Positions 34,641-43,832 are shown, counted from the stretch's first letter. The stretch is 64,000 bases of DNA from Clostridiaceae bacterium (GCA_016285645.1 JAEERC010000051.1:1-64000), one strand, 5' to 3'. Notes: generated by a model not told the origin, from the letters alone. Made by a program: numbers and translations.

Positions 34641-36572
34641 ATGAAAAACATATCCTTCCGTGATGTGACAATCGGCGACGGCTTCTGGAAAGACAGGCAG
34701 AAGGTTAATTCAGAAAGCACGATTTACAATGTGCGCGACCGTTTCGCCGAAACGGGCAGATTCGATGCCTTCAGATTCGAGTGGAAGGAGGGTATGGAGA
34801 AAAAGCCCCATATCTTCTGGGATTCCGACATAGCGAAGTGGATTGAGAGCGTCGCTTTCATAATTGAAAAAGAGCCGCGCCCCGACCTTGAAAAGCAGGT
34901 TGACGAGGTTGTTGATTTAATGGAGAAAAATCAGCGGCCCGACGGCTATTTCAACATATATTTCACGGTCTGTGAGCCGGACAAGCGCTTTTCAAACCGC
35001 GACTGGCACGAACTTTACTGCGCGGGTCACCTTACCGAAGCGGCTGTGGCGTATTATTACGCCACGGGCAAGGATAAAATGCTGAAAATAATGTGTAAAT
35101 ACCTCGACCTTATTGACCGCGTTTTCAGGGTTGAGGATTCCGCCGCCTTCCACACCCCCGGTCACGAGGAAATCGAGCTCGCACTCGTCAAACTTTACCG
35201 CTGCACGGGCGAGGAGAAGTGGCTCACCCTCGCGAAATATTTCATTGACCGCAGAGGTATGCAGGAGGAAGTGCCGGAGGATTACTGGTGTTCTTCGAGA
35301 TATTTCCAGAGCCATCTGCCCTGCCGCGAGCAGTTCACGGCGGAGGGGCACAGCGTGCGCGCGTGCTATCTCTACGCGGGTATGGCGGACATAGCTTTCG
35401 AATATAACGATGAGGCGCTTAAAAAAGCGTGCTCCGCGCTTTTCGATGACATTTACAACAAAAAGATGTATCTCACGGGCGGAATCGGTCAGTCCGCGGT
35501 GGGCGAGGCGTTCACCGTGCCCTACGACCTGCCCAACTCCAGGGCTTACACCGAGACCTGCGCCGCCATAGCGCTTGTGTATTTTGCAAGCAGAATGCAG
35601 AAAATGAAGGTTGACTCACGTCTGGGCGATGTTATAGAGAGGGCGATATTCAACGGCATCCTCTCGGGCGTGTCGCTTGACGGCTCGGCGTTTTTCTATA
35701 AAAATCCGCTCGAGTTCCTGCACGCAGAGAGAGGCAGAAATGTAGGCGTTCCCAATCAGCAGGAGCCCTTCCCCGAGGCGGTCAGGCAGAGAGTTTTCGG
35801 CTGTTCCTGCTGCCCGCCAAACATAACGAGATTCATCGCTTCCATAGGCGATTATATCTGCGGCGAGGATGAAAACACCGTTTATATTCACCAGTATATT
35901 TCGTCAGCCGTGAAAACCTCGAAGGGCGATATCACAATAAAAACGGATTATCCCTACGGCGCGGAAATTGATATTTCAACAGACGGTTCATTCAGCGGAA
36001 AACTCGCGCTGAGAATTCCGTCATATTCAAAATACAATTATGAAATAAAACTGAAAAAAGGCGGAGACAAACCGCAGGATGACGGCGATTATGACGCTTT
36101 TTATATTGTTTTCAACGGCGGAAAATATGACAACGAAAAAGAAGAACTGCCCGTCGTAATTGAAAACGGTTACGCTTACATCGACATTGACGGTGCTTCA
36201 ACGGTCAATCTGGTTCTCGACACCATGCCCAAAGCCGTTTATGCCAATCCCCTCGTAAACGAGGACGCGGGCAGAGTCGCGGTTACGATGGGACCGCTTG
36301 TTTACTGCGCGGAGAGCGTTGACAACGGCGAGAACCTGCGCGCGCTGAAAATTTCGGAAAACAGCGTAAAATGGCATCACTATAAAGATAATGACGAGCT
36401 CGGCACAATGGATATCGTTATAAAAGGCAGACGGCTCACGCAGAACTCGTTTGACGGCGGACTCTACGCCTATGAAAGAGAATACGAGCCGTGCGAGATA
36501 CGGCTCATACCGTTCTACGCCTGCATAAACAGAGGCGAATGCGATATGACGGTCTGGCTCCCGTCCGAATAA
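34641..36572 (+). CDS. GH127 beta-L-arabinofuranosidase-like (DUF1680)
   Basis: A 643-residue (alpha/alpha)6-barrel glycosidase. The zinc/thiolate catalytic set of HypBA1-type enzymes is visible: the Glu-x-Cys of YTETCAAIAL and the paired cysteines of FGCSCCPPN, the second set including the Cys nucleophile. It has no signal peptide, so it acts on oligosaccharides inside the cell. It sits between an SDR and an acyltransferase-like gene. The specificity (beta-L-arabinofuranose) follows from the family and is not proven here. Confidence 0.92.
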   Translation: MKNISFRDVTIGDGFWKDRQKVNSESTIYNVRDRFAETGRFDAFRFEWKEGMEKKPHIFWDSDIAKWIESVAFIIEKEPRPDLEKQVDEVVDLMEKNQRPDGYFNIYFTVCEPDKRFSNRDWHELYCAGHLTEAAVAYYYATGKDKMLKIMCKYLDLIDRVFRVEDSAAFHTPGHEEIELALVKLYRCTGEEKWLTLAKYFIDRRGMQEEVPEDYWCSSRYFQSHLPCREQFTAEGHSVRACYLYAGMADIAFEYNDEALKKACSALFDDIYNKKMYLTGGIGQSAVGEAFTVPYDLPNSRAYTETCAAIALVYFASRMQKMKVDSRLGDVIERAIFNGILSGVSLDGSAFFYKNPLEFLHAERGRNVGVPNQQEPFPEAVRQRVFGCSCCPPNITRFIASIGDYICGEDENTVYIHQYISSAVKTSKGDITIKTDYPYGAEIDISTDGSFSGKLALRIPSYSKYNYEIKLKKGGDKPQDDGDYDAFYIVFNGGKYDNEKEELPVVIENGYAYIDIDGASTVNLVLDTMPKAVYANPLVNEDAGRVAVTMGPLVYCAESVDNGENLRALKISENSVKWHHYKDNDELGTMDIVIKGRRLTQNSFDGGLYAYEREYEPCEIRLIPFYACINRGECDMTVWLPSE

Positions 36573-36590
36573 TCTGTACGGAGGAGAAAA

Positions 36591-37517
36591 ATGCTTCACA
36601 ACACACCTTTTTTACAGGATTTCATGGCGCGTTACAACTACCCCGCCGAGGCGGTATCGCTTTTTACCGAGGTGCTTGACAAACTCGATTCAAACAATTC
36701 ATACGCCCGCACCTTCGACGCGCTCTACGATAAATTCGAGCATCACAAAGCACGCCTTGACGGCAAACTGCTCGCGAAGCTCGACATCCTCGCCGCGCGT
36801 ATGGGCTACAGCCGCTACACCCTGCATTTCGTGTTCGCGCTGTCGCTCACCTATGAGCTGTGGGAGCAGTACGGGCTTATGGGCATTGACGAGCAGATCT
36901 ATTGGGACACAATGGACGATCTGCGCTGCAAACTGCTCGAGTGCATGGAGTGCAAGGGCGTGCCCGGTTCCTTCGTTGCCGACTGGTTTGACGGCTTTTT
37001 CCGCCTTGACCGTGTTGCCTACGGCAGGTTCCAGTATCAGCTCTGCCATTTCAGCGAGAAGAACAAGCCCTTCACAATGAGCTGCGGCCATGTCATCAAC
37101 CCCGGCGACCGTCTCATCGGCTTCCACATTCCCTCATCGGGCGTGCCGCTGACGGACGAGGTGCGTTTCGCGTCGTATAAATGCGCGTGGGAGCATCTGC
37201 ACTGGCTCTTCCCGGACGGCAGGGTGATTTTCATCTGCGGCTCCTGGCTCTTAAACCCGAATCACCCCAAATTCCTGCCCGAAAACCTGAATATTCTTAA
37301 ATTTATAAATGACTTTGAAATAATCGATTCCTGGGAGGGCAAGGAGTTCAACGACGCCTGGAGAGTTTTCGGCAGATACGCCGAAAAGCCCTTTGACGAG
37401 TGGCCCGCGGACACCTCGCTCAGACACGCCTATGTTGACTGGATAAAATCCGGCGGTGCGCCCGGCGGAGCCGCCGAGGGCGTGATTATGTTCGACGGCG
37501 AAAAGATAGTCAGATAA
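36591..37517 (+). CDS. GNAT-like acyltransferase-domain protein (NAT_N/GNAT_C type)
   Basis: A 308-residue protein. The N-terminal half is helical (RYTLHFVFALSLTYELWEQY). The C-terminal half has LIGFHIPSSGVPLTDE and IFICGSWLLNP, the pattern of the paired NAT_N/GNAT_C domains annotated as acyltransferases in Firmicutes. The reaction is unknown. GGAGGAG precedes the ATG. It is the last gene of the SDR-GH127 operon and lies just before a strong terminator, hinting at sugar or glycan modification. Confidence 0.65.
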   Translation: MLHNTPFLQDFMARYNYPAEAVSLFTEVLDKLDSNNSYARTFDALYDKFEHHKARLDGKLLAKLDILAARMGYSRYTLHFVFALSLTYELWEQYGLMGIDEQIYWDTMDDLRCKLLECMECKGVPGSFVADWFDGFFRLDRVAYGRFQYQLCHFSEKNKPFTMSCGHVINPGDRLIGFHIPSSGVPLTDEVRFASYKCAWEHLHWLFPDGRVIFICGSWLLNPNHPKFLPENLNILKFINDFEIIDSWEGKEFNDAWRVFGRYAEKPFDEWPADTSLRHAYVDWIKSGGAPGGAAEGVIMFDGEKIVR

Positions 37518-37531
37518 ATCGAATAAAAAAC

Positions 37532-37562
37532 AAAACGGACGGTCGCGACCGTCCGTTTTTAA
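37532..37562. terminator. Bidirectional terminator
   Basis: A 28-bp perfect palindrome (AAAACGGACGGTCG and its complement) ending in T6 on the plus strand and a comparable A-run on the left; it serves the convergent genes on both sides. Confidence 0.92.
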
Positions 37563-37576
37563 TATATAATTTTGGT

Positions 37577-39868
37577 TTACAGCAGGCTTCTCTGGATTTT
37601 GCCGCTGATGCTCTTGGGAAGTTCGTCGCGGAAGACGACAAGTCGGGGGTATTTATAGGGCGCGGTGTGGGATTTTACATAATCCTGAATCTCTTTTTTG
37701 AGTTCTTCCGTGCCCTCGGTACCTTTGGTGAGCACTATGGACGCCTTGACTATCTGACCCCTTACCTCGTCGGGGGCGGCGGAGACGCCGCACTCGAGAA
37801 CATAGGGCAGTTCCATAATAACACTTTCAATCTCGAAGGGACCTATGCGGTAGCCGGAGGATTTGATAACATCGTCAACCCTTCCGACATACCAGAAGAA
37901 GCCGTCCTCATCCCTGTAGGCGGTGTCGCCCGTGTGGTACCAGCCGTTTTTCCAGGTTTCGGCGGTCTTTTCCTCATCCTTGTAGTAGCATACGGCGAGA
38001 CCGTAGGGGAGGCCGTCCTTGATATTTATGCAGATTTCGCCCGTTTCGCCCGCGGGAAGCGGTTTGTCATCGGGGCCGACTATCTGAACATCGTAAATCG
38101 GAGCGGGCTTGCCCATTGAACCGATTTTGTGCTCGGCGCCGCGCATATTGCCGCAGATAAGGGCGGTTTCGGTCTGACCGAAGCCCTCGAGAATCTGAAG
38201 CCCCGTCGCCTGCTCAAACAGGCGGTAAACCTCGGGGTTGAGCGCCTCGCCCGCGGTGGTCATATGCTGAATGGACGAAAGGTCGTATTTCGTGATATCC
38301 TGGCGCACGAGCATTCTGAGAATGGTGGGCGGCGCGCAGAATGTGGTGATGTTATACTCTTTGAACATCGGCAGCAAGTCCTCAGCGTGGAAGCGGACCT
38401 CGTCATATATGAACAGTGAGGTTTCGCACATCCACTGACCGTAGAGCTTGCCCCAGGCGGCTTTTGCCCAGCCAGTGTCGGAATAGCTCAGGTGAAGACC
38501 GTCCGGGTCAACATCGTGCCAGTATTTCGCGGTGTGGAACTGACCGAGCGGATAGAGATAGTTGTGAACCGCGAGTTTCGGGAATCCCGAAGTGCCCGAG
38601 GTGAAATACATAAGCATATAGTCCTCGCCGCCGGGTGCGTCGTCGGGGCGGGGATAGTGGGTGCTGAAGCGCATATATTCCTCGTTGAAATTGCGCCAGC
38701 CCTCGCGCTCGCCATTTACGATGAGTTTGTTGACCATGCCGTCGTAGCTCTTGAGCGCCTCCTCGACATTGGGGCAGATTTCCTCGCCGTCCGCCGTGCA
38801 GATTATTGAGGTGACATTGGCGAATTTGAACCTGTATTCATAGTCGTGGGGCAGAAGCTGGAAGGTGGCGGGAATAGATATCGCGCCGATTTTCTCAAGT
38901 GCGAGAGTCGCGAACCAGAACTGGTAGTTGCGCTTGAGAACGAGCATAACCCTGTCGCCCTTCTTGATGCCGAGCGAGAGGAAGTAGTTGGCGCAGCGGT
39001 TTGTGTACTGCTTTATTTCCTTCCAGGTGAATTTGGTCGGTATCTTATCCTTTGAAACATAGACCATCGCGGTTTTGTCGGGATCCTTCGCGGCGATTTC
39101 GTCGATTATGTCAAAGGCGTAGTTGAAGTGTTCCGTGTTTTTGAATTTTACGGAGACGGGAGTGCCGTTTTCGTCCTCGACGGTGTCGATGAACTTCTTA
39201 TAGACCCTGTCCTTGGTGTCCCTTACATGGCGCATCTGCGGGGCGTCAACCTTCTTGGTGGGCGAGAGCTCGGGAATCGGCTCGCCCGTGGGGTTGAGGA
39301 CAATGGCGTAGAAACTGCAGTCACTGCCGTTTACGGCTATCATGCCGTGGGGCGTTGAGGAGTCGTAATAGATGCTGTCGCCGGGGCCGAGAGTTTCCTT
39401 GTGTTCGCCGACCTGAACGGTGAGGTATCCCTCTATGACAATGTCGAGTTCCTGGCCGCTGTGGCTTGTGAGTTCTATCGGCTTTGTCTGCGCCGCCTCG
39501 TCATATTTGCTGATTACATACAGCGGCTCGGAAATTCTGTTTTTGAAGGCGTAGGCGAGGTTATAGTAGGTCATACCGTGCGCGTCGGAGATTTTGGGCG
39601 CCTGACCCGCGCGGTTTACGAAATATGAGAAAAGCTTGGGCGTGTGGCCTTCGATGATGTTGGTAACATCCACGTGGAAGGCGTTTGCGCACTTGTAGAG
39701 GAAAGCGAAGTTGAGGTCGCTCTCGCCGTTTTCGCACGCCCTGTACTGCTCGGTGGTGATGCCCGTTTTTTCAGCCATCGCCTCGATGGAGATACCCTCC
39801 ACCTCGCGCAGTTCTTTAATACGCGCAGCCATCTCCTTGATTTTGTAGTTGAGGTCGCCAAGTTCCAT
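37577..39868 (-). CDS. XRE-cupin-acyl-CoA synthetase fusion
   Basis: A 763-residue three-part protein. An XRE helix-turn-helix is at about 12-65 (MAEKTGITTEQYRACENGES) and a cupin at about 105-195 (SGQELDIVIEGYLTVQVG; GPGDSIYYDSSTPHG). An AMP-forming acyl-CoA synthetase runs from about 215, with the P-loop TSGTSGFPK at 423, GFGQTE and the hinge VGRVDDVIKSSGYRIGP. The enzyme part resembles medium-chain acyl-CoA ligases. XRE-cupin proteins are usually separate regulators, so this could be a ligand-sensing or autoregulating enzyme. The ATG at 39868 has AAAGGTGAT upstream. A T-box leader precedes it. Confidence 0.88.
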   Translation of the reverse strand: MELGDLNYKIKEMAARIKELREVEGISIEAMAEKTGITTEQYRACENGESDLNFAFLYKCANAFHVDVTNIIEGHTPKLFSYFVNRAGQAPKISDAHGMTYYNLAYAFKNRISEPLYVISKYDEAAQTKPIELTSHSGQELDIVIEGYLTVQVGEHKETLGPGDSIYYDSSTPHGMIAVNGSDCSFYAIVLNPTGEPIPELSPTKKVDAPQMRHVRDTKDRVYKKFIDTVEDENGTPVSVKFKNTEHFNYAFDIIDEIAAKDPDKTAMVYVSKDKIPTKFTWKEIKQYTNRCANYFLSLGIKKGDRVMLVLKRNYQFWFATLALEKIGAISIPATFQLLPHDYEYRFKFANVTSIICTADGEEICPNVEEALKSYDGMVNKLIVNGEREGWRNFNEEYMRFSTHYPRPDDAPGGEDYMLMYFTSGTSGFPKLAVHNYLYPLGQFHTAKYWHDVDPDGLHLSYSDTGWAKAAWGKLYGQWMCETSLFIYDEVRFHAEDLLPMFKEYNITTFCAPPTILRMLVRQDITKYDLSSIQHMTTAGEALNPEVYRLFEQATGLQILEGFGQTETALICGNMRGAEHKIGSMGKPAPIYDVQIVGPDDKPLPAGETGEICINIKDGLPYGLAVCYYKDEEKTAETWKNGWYHTGDTAYRDEDGFFWYVGRVDDVIKSSGYRIGPFEIESVIMELPYVLECGVSAAPDEVRGQIVKASIVLTKGTEGTEELKKEIQDYVKSHTAPYKYPRLVVFRDELPKSISGKIQRSLL

Positions 39869-39884
39869 AAGAATCACCTTTCTT

Positions 39885-40190
39885 CCGGGACGAAAAAAAC
39901 CCGCCCCAAAGTTCTTACTTTGAGACGAGCATAATTCAATACCCGCGGTACCACTCAAATTGCGCGGAAAAACCGCACCACTCTTCGGGCTCTGACAAGC
40001 CCTATGCGTTCACGCAGCAGTCACGGGGAGGTTCTACTCACATTCCGTTTTCTTCCTCCCGGCTCGGAAGCTACATCTTGCGCCGCGTTGCCGGCTGCTC
40101 GCACCGTCCGCAGTCTCTCTGTAAGGGCGCTGTGCGCAAGAACTCTTCGTCTATGCCTTTGGTTATGTAAAGCCATTGCGGCTTCTTTTG
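39885..40190 (-). promoter_or_regulatory. T-box riboswitch (tRNA-sensing leader)
   Basis: Minus-strand leader with a full T-box layout. Stem I is closed by CTTGCGC/GCGCAAG (40134-40140 with 40077-40083). The AGAGAG and GGACGGTGCGAG elements of the distal stem are present. The conserved T-box GAGTGGTACCGCGGGT lies at 39941-39956. An 11-bp terminator stem (39902-39927) ends in a T run at 39893-39899. The specifier is in the loop reading ATGTAG (40071-40076): GTA (Val) is favoured by geometry, TGT (Cys) is possible. It is expected to permit expression when the cognate tRNA is uncharged. Confidence 0.9.
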
Positions 40191-40198
40191 TGCGATTT

Positions 40199-40227
40199 AT
40201 ATTACCCCATTATTTTGGTTTTGTCAA
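40199..40227 (-). promoter_or_regulatory. Promoter of the T-box leader
   Basis: On the minus strand: consensus TTGACA (40222-40227), a 17-nt spacer, TAATAT (40199-40204). Confidence 0.8.
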
Positions 40228-40334
40228 TATTTTTATTTATTATTTTCTTTTCCTTTTGTGTTTTAAGCCGAAAACCGCCTCTGTTTTTTGTTGAAAACGA
40301 CGACGGATTTGCGCGATTGAGCGGGCGCGTCAAG

Positions 40335-40362
40335 TTGACTTTTATTTTTTCGGTGCTATAAT
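40335..40362 (+). promoter_or_regulatory. Promoter of the ATP synthase operon
   Basis: TTGACT (40335-40340), a 16-nt spacer, consensus TATAAT (40357-40362), 48 nt before the atpB start. Confidence 0.8.
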
Positions 40363-40409
40363 AACAGAATATAAATAACACTTATTTTTATAAGGAAGGA
40401 GGCAGTAAT

Positions 40410-41237
40410 TTGAGCAGAAAAAGAAAACTCGTCAGCGCCGGCATTTTCGCCGTCCTTATCGTTCTTCTGATTGCGGGGATAATCCTTACGGGAAACCCCG
40501 GAGCGGAAAAGGAGCCGATAAAGGAAGTTATGCGTGACGCCGTGCTGCACGGAACGGGCAAGGTCAGCCTTTTCGGGCTTATTGATGTAAACCCCGGGCT
40601 TATCTCCGCCTATGCCGTTTCGGGCGCGCTGATTGTTTTTGCCGTGCTTGTAAGGATTTTCGCCGTTCCGCGCTTTAAACCCGCGCCGGGAAAATTCCAG
40701 TATGTTCTCGAAAAATGCGTGGGGCTTTTCAGTTCTCTCGCCGAGGGCAACAGCCCGCACAGGCCGGGATTTATCGGCGGCTATATATTCGCGGCGGGCG
40801 TCTATATTTTTGCGAGCACGATATTTGAACTTTTCGGCGTTCAGGCGGTGACAACGTCGGGCGGCTCAATTTCATTGCCTGCCCCGCTCGCCGACATAAA
40901 CGGTGCGATAGCGATGGGCTTCTTTTCATACGGAGTGATTCTTTTCGGAGGTCTTATTTGCAGCGGGCCCAAGGGTATGCTCAAGGCGCTCAAGGATTTT
41001 TCGCTCCCGCTCTCCATGAGCTTCCGTCTTTTCGGCGCTCTGCTTTCCGGCGCGCTCGTGACGGAACTTGTTTACTATTACGCGCTTACAAGCTATGTTC
41101 TGCCTGTTGTTGTGGGCGTGCTGTTCACGCTTCTTCACGCGCTCATTCAGGCATATGTTCTGACAATGCTTGTTTCGATATTCTACGGTGAATCAACCGA
41201 ACCTTCACATAAAAAAGAAAAGAGGAAAAAACAATGA
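40410..41237 (+). CDS. atpB: ATP synthase F0 subunit a
   Basis: A 275-residue membrane subunit forming the ion half-channels next to the c-ring. The essential arginine is in SMSFRLFGALLSG. The C-terminal helices (VLFTLLHALIQAYVLTMLVS) are typical. The start is a TTG at 40410 with GAAGGAGG 8 nt upstream. It is the first gene of the operon a-c-b-(delta/alpha)-gamma-beta-epsilon; no atpI-like gene is seen before it. It overlaps the next gene by 4 nt. Confidence 0.93.
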   Translation: MSRKRKLVSAGIFAVLIVLLIAGIILTGNPGAEKEPIKEVMRDAVLHGTGKVSLFGLIDVNPGLISAYAVSGALIVFAVLVRIFAVPRFKPAPGKFQYVLEKCVGLFSSLAEGNSPHRPGFIGGYIFAAGVYIFASTIFELFGVQAVTTSGGSISLPAPLADINGAIAMGFFSYGVILFGGLICSGPKGMLKALKDFSLPLSMSFRLFGALLSGALVTELVYYYALTSYVLPVVVGVLFTLLHALIQAYVLTMLVSIFYGESTEPSHKKEKRKKQ

Positions 41238-41605
41238 GTAAAAAGATAAGAGCAATACTTGCGGTTCTCGCGGTTATATTCATTCTCGGCGCGCTCACGC
41301 TTCCCGCCTTCGCGGCAGACGAGCCGCAGACCGTCGCCGCTCAGCAGGCGGAGGAGAAAGAGGATGAATCATCTTCCTCCGTTACACGCACAAAGGCGCT
41401 GGCGGCGGCGATAGCAATAGGCATAGCGGCGGCGGCCGGCGCGGTGAGCATGGCTGTTGCCATAGCCAGAGGGTCGGAAGCGATAGCAAGACAGCCCGAG
41501 GCGGCAGGCAATATCCGCACAAACACAATGCTCGGCCTTGTGTTCATTGAAACAGCGATTATCTACGCGCTTATTGTCGCAATAGTAATAATATTCGTCC
41601 TTTAA
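41234..41605 (+). CDS. atpE: ATP synthase F0 subunit c with N-terminal extension
   Basis: A 123-residue c-ring subunit, longer than the usual 70-90. The extra part is a signal-peptide-like helix (ILAVLAVIFILGALTLPAFA) plus an acidic serine-rich linker. The hairpin itself has the RQPEA loop and the ion-carrying Glu in FIETAIIYAL. At the position of the Na+-coordinating Gln of helix 1 in Na+-type rings the residue appears to be Met, which favours protons; this is by-eye alignment. The extension is probably removed after insertion. Confidence 0.9.
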   Translation: MSKKIRAILAVLAVIFILGALTLPAFAADEPQTVAAQQAEEKEDESSSSVTRTKALAAAIAIGIAAAAGAVSMAVAIARGSEAIARQPEAAGNIRTNTMLGLVFIETAIIYALIVAIVIIFVL

Positions 41606-41623
41606 TATCGGAGGCAGAAAGAT

Positions 41624-42124
41624 ATGCCGTTAAACATTGACATTCAGCAGATTCTGCTGCATATGCTGAATTTCGTCATCCTTTTTGCAGTGCTGTATTT
41701 TGTTCTCTACAAACCCGTAAAAAAGTTTATGGACAAACGCGATGAGGATTTCAACGAGAAGAACGACAGGGCAAACAGGACGATGGAAGAGGCGGACAGC
41801 GCCAAATCCGCCTATGAGGAAAAACTCAGCGGAATCGAGGATGAAATAAAATCTCTGCGCGAGGACGCCCGCAAAAAGGGCGTTGAGGAGGCGGACGCCA
41901 TCCGCGAACAGGCGCGCAGGGAGGCGGACGAAATCCTTGAGGATGCCCGCAGAAAAGCCGAGCAGGCGAAAACCGCCGCGGTCAGAAGCGCGGACAACCA
42001 GATTCGCGCCCTCGCAGAGCAGGCGGCTGAAAAACTCGTGATTGAGAGCACCGCCCAGGCGTATGAAAACTTTATAGAAACAGTCAACAGACCCGCTCCC
42101 GAAGAGGAGGAAAACGGAGAATAA
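41624..42124 (+). CDS. atpF: ATP synthase F0 subunit b
   Basis: A 166-residue peripheral-stalk subunit. One N-terminal membrane helix ([18 protein letters not shown]) is followed by a long charged coiled coil rich in Glu, Arg and Ala. Its C-terminus would normally bind the delta C-terminal domain. GGAGG precedes the ATG. Only one base separates its stop from the ATG of the fused alpha gene, so the two stalk partners are made together. Confidence 0.93.
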   Translation: MPLNIDIQQILLHMLNFVILFAVLYFVLYKPVKKFMDKRDEDFNEKNDRANRTMEEADSAKSAYEEKLSGIEDEIKSLREDARKKGVEEADAIREQARREADEILEDARRKAEQAKTAAVRSADNQIRALAEQAAEKLVIESTAQAYENFIETVNRPAPEEEENGE

Positions 42125-42125
42125 T

Positions 42126-43832
42126 ATGCTTAACAATCTCAGTTACGCCTATCTTTATGCGGATGTCGAGCCCGATGACGAACAGTGGGACAAGCTTCTT
42201 AAATTCCTTAAAGAGAGGCACTCTGTAAACAAAATGAAATTCGTGTATGATGAGAACATCAGATGCGGATTCAAACTTGCCGTGGGCGACAAGGTATATG
42301 ACTGGACGAGCGAAGGCAGATTCGGTCAGCTCAGGGCGGATTTTCAGAACCTGCCCGCGGGCGGGGATATACTGCCCCTCCTTGAGGAGGCGGTTGACGC
42401 CTTTGTGCCCGAGGCGGTCTATGAGGAAATCGGCACGGTCGAGCAGGTCGGCGACGGCGTTGTTACCGTGGGCGGTCTTGAAAACGCCGAATACGGCGAA
42501 ATACTGCTGTTTGACGGCGGGGCGAGAGGACTTGTTCAGGATCTCCGCGAGGACAGCATCGGCTGCATTCTGTTTGACGACGGCAACAATGTCGAGCAGG
42601 GCGGCACCGTGCGCAGAAGCGGCAAAATAGCGGGCATGCCCGTGGGCGACGCCTTCATAGGAAGGGTTATAGACGCCCTCGGCAATCCGATTGACGGCAA
42701 GGGCGAAATAATGCCCGATGGCTACAACCCCGTTGAAAGGGCAGCCCCCGGCATAATCGAACGTCAGCCCGTAAACACCCCGCTTGAGACGGGTATTCTC
42801 GCGATTGACTCGATGTTCCCCATCGGCAGGGGTCAGCGCGAACTCATAATCGGCGACAGGCAGACGGGCAAAACCGCCATCGCCGTTGACACAATAATTA
42901 ACCAGAAGGGCAAGGATGTAATCTGCATCTATGTTGCCATAGGGCAGAAGGCGAGTTCGGTCGCCTCTCTCGTAAACACCCTTAAAAAATACGGCGCCAT
43001 GGATTACACCGTTGTTGTCGCGGCAACGGCGAGCGACACCGCGCCCTTACAGTATATAGCCCCCTACGCGGGCTGCGCCCTCGGCGAATATTTCATGTAT
43101 TCGGGCAGGGATGTCTTCATAGTTTATGACGACCTTTCAAAGCACGCCGTGGCTTACAGAACGCTGAGCCTTCTGCTCGGCAGAACGCCCGGCAGAGAGG
43201 CGTACCCCGGCGACATTTTCTACCTGCATTCTCGCCTGCTTGAGCGCTCGGCTCACCTGAGCGACGAAAAGGGCGGCGGCAGTCTTACCGCTTTCCCGAT
43301 TGTGGAAACCCAGCAGGGCGATGTGTCCGCCTACATACCGACAAATGTCATTTCCATTACGGACGGTCAGATTTTCCTTGAAACCGAACTGTTCTACAGC
43401 GGTCAGCGCCCGGCTATTAATGTCGGCATCTCCGTCTCCCGTGTGGGCGGCGACGCTCAGGCGAAAATCGTCAAATCGGCGTGCAAGGGGCTTAAAATCG
43501 CGCTTTCGCAATATCAGGAAAAACTCGTGTTCACGCAGTTTTCAAACGACCTTGACATTGAAACCCGCAACACCCTTGAGGCGGGCGGTATTCTTATGAG
43601 AATTTTAAGGCAGAAGCAGTATTCTCCCGTTTCGCGCTCCCGGCTTGTGCTGACTTTCACCGCGGCGCTCTGCGGAAAGTTCGCCGGGCTTGAGGGCGGC
43701 GACATTGAAAATGCCGTTAACGAATTCTGCAAAAAGTTTGAGGAAAAATATCCCTATATCTGCGAGCAGATTGAAAAGCGCGGCGACCTGACGGACGATG
43801 AGATTGACATCATCAGGAATTTCACCGTATAA
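42126..43832 (+). CDS. atpA: ATP synthase F1 delta(C-terminal domain)-alpha fusion
   Basis: A 568-residue alpha subunit, some 60 longer than normal. Residues about 80-568 are canonical alpha ([12 protein letters not shown]-loop GDRQTGKT near 242; [13 protein letters not shown]). Residues 1-75 match the C-terminal domain of delta/[23 protein letters not shown] aligns with the VDPSLIGGVKLRIGNRIYD segment of Bacillus delta and is followed by the usual GRFGQL. No separate delta gene exists between b and alpha, exactly where atpH should be. The delta N-terminal helical domain is absent. GGAG lies 7 nt before the ATG. Confidence 0.92.
   Translation: MLNNLSYAYLYADVEPDDEQWDKLLKFLKERHSVNKMKFVYDENIRCGFKLAVGDKVYDWTSEGRFGQLRADFQNLPAGGDILPLLEEAVDAFVPEAVYEEIGTVEQVGDGVVTVGGLENAEYGEILLFDGGARGLVQDLREDSIGCILFDDGNNVEQGGTVRRSGKIAGMPVGDAFIGRVIDALGNPIDGKGEIMPDGYNPVERAAPGIIERQPVNTPLETGILAIDSMFPIGRGQRELIIGDRQTGKTAIAVDTIINQKGKDVICIYVAIGQKASSVASLVNTLKKYGAMDYTVVVAATASDTAPLQYIAPYAGCALGEYFMYSGRDVFIVYDDLSKHAVAYRTLSLLLGRTPGREAYPGDIFYLHSRLLERSAHLSDEKGGGSLTAFPIVETQQGDVSAYIPTNVISITDGQIFLETELFYSGQRPAINVGISVSRVGGDAQAKIVKSACKGLKIALSQYQEKLVFTQFSNDLDIETRNTLEAGGILMRILRQKQYSPVSRSRLVLTFTAALCGKFAGLEGGDIENAVNEFCKKFEEKYPYICEQIEKRGDLTDDEIDIIRNFTV

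Noticed and set aside
40071..40076. Firm reading of the T-box specifier codon
   Set aside because: The loop ATGTAG allows GTA or TGT depending on how the lower helix is drawn; a covariance model is needed, so no amino acid is asserted.
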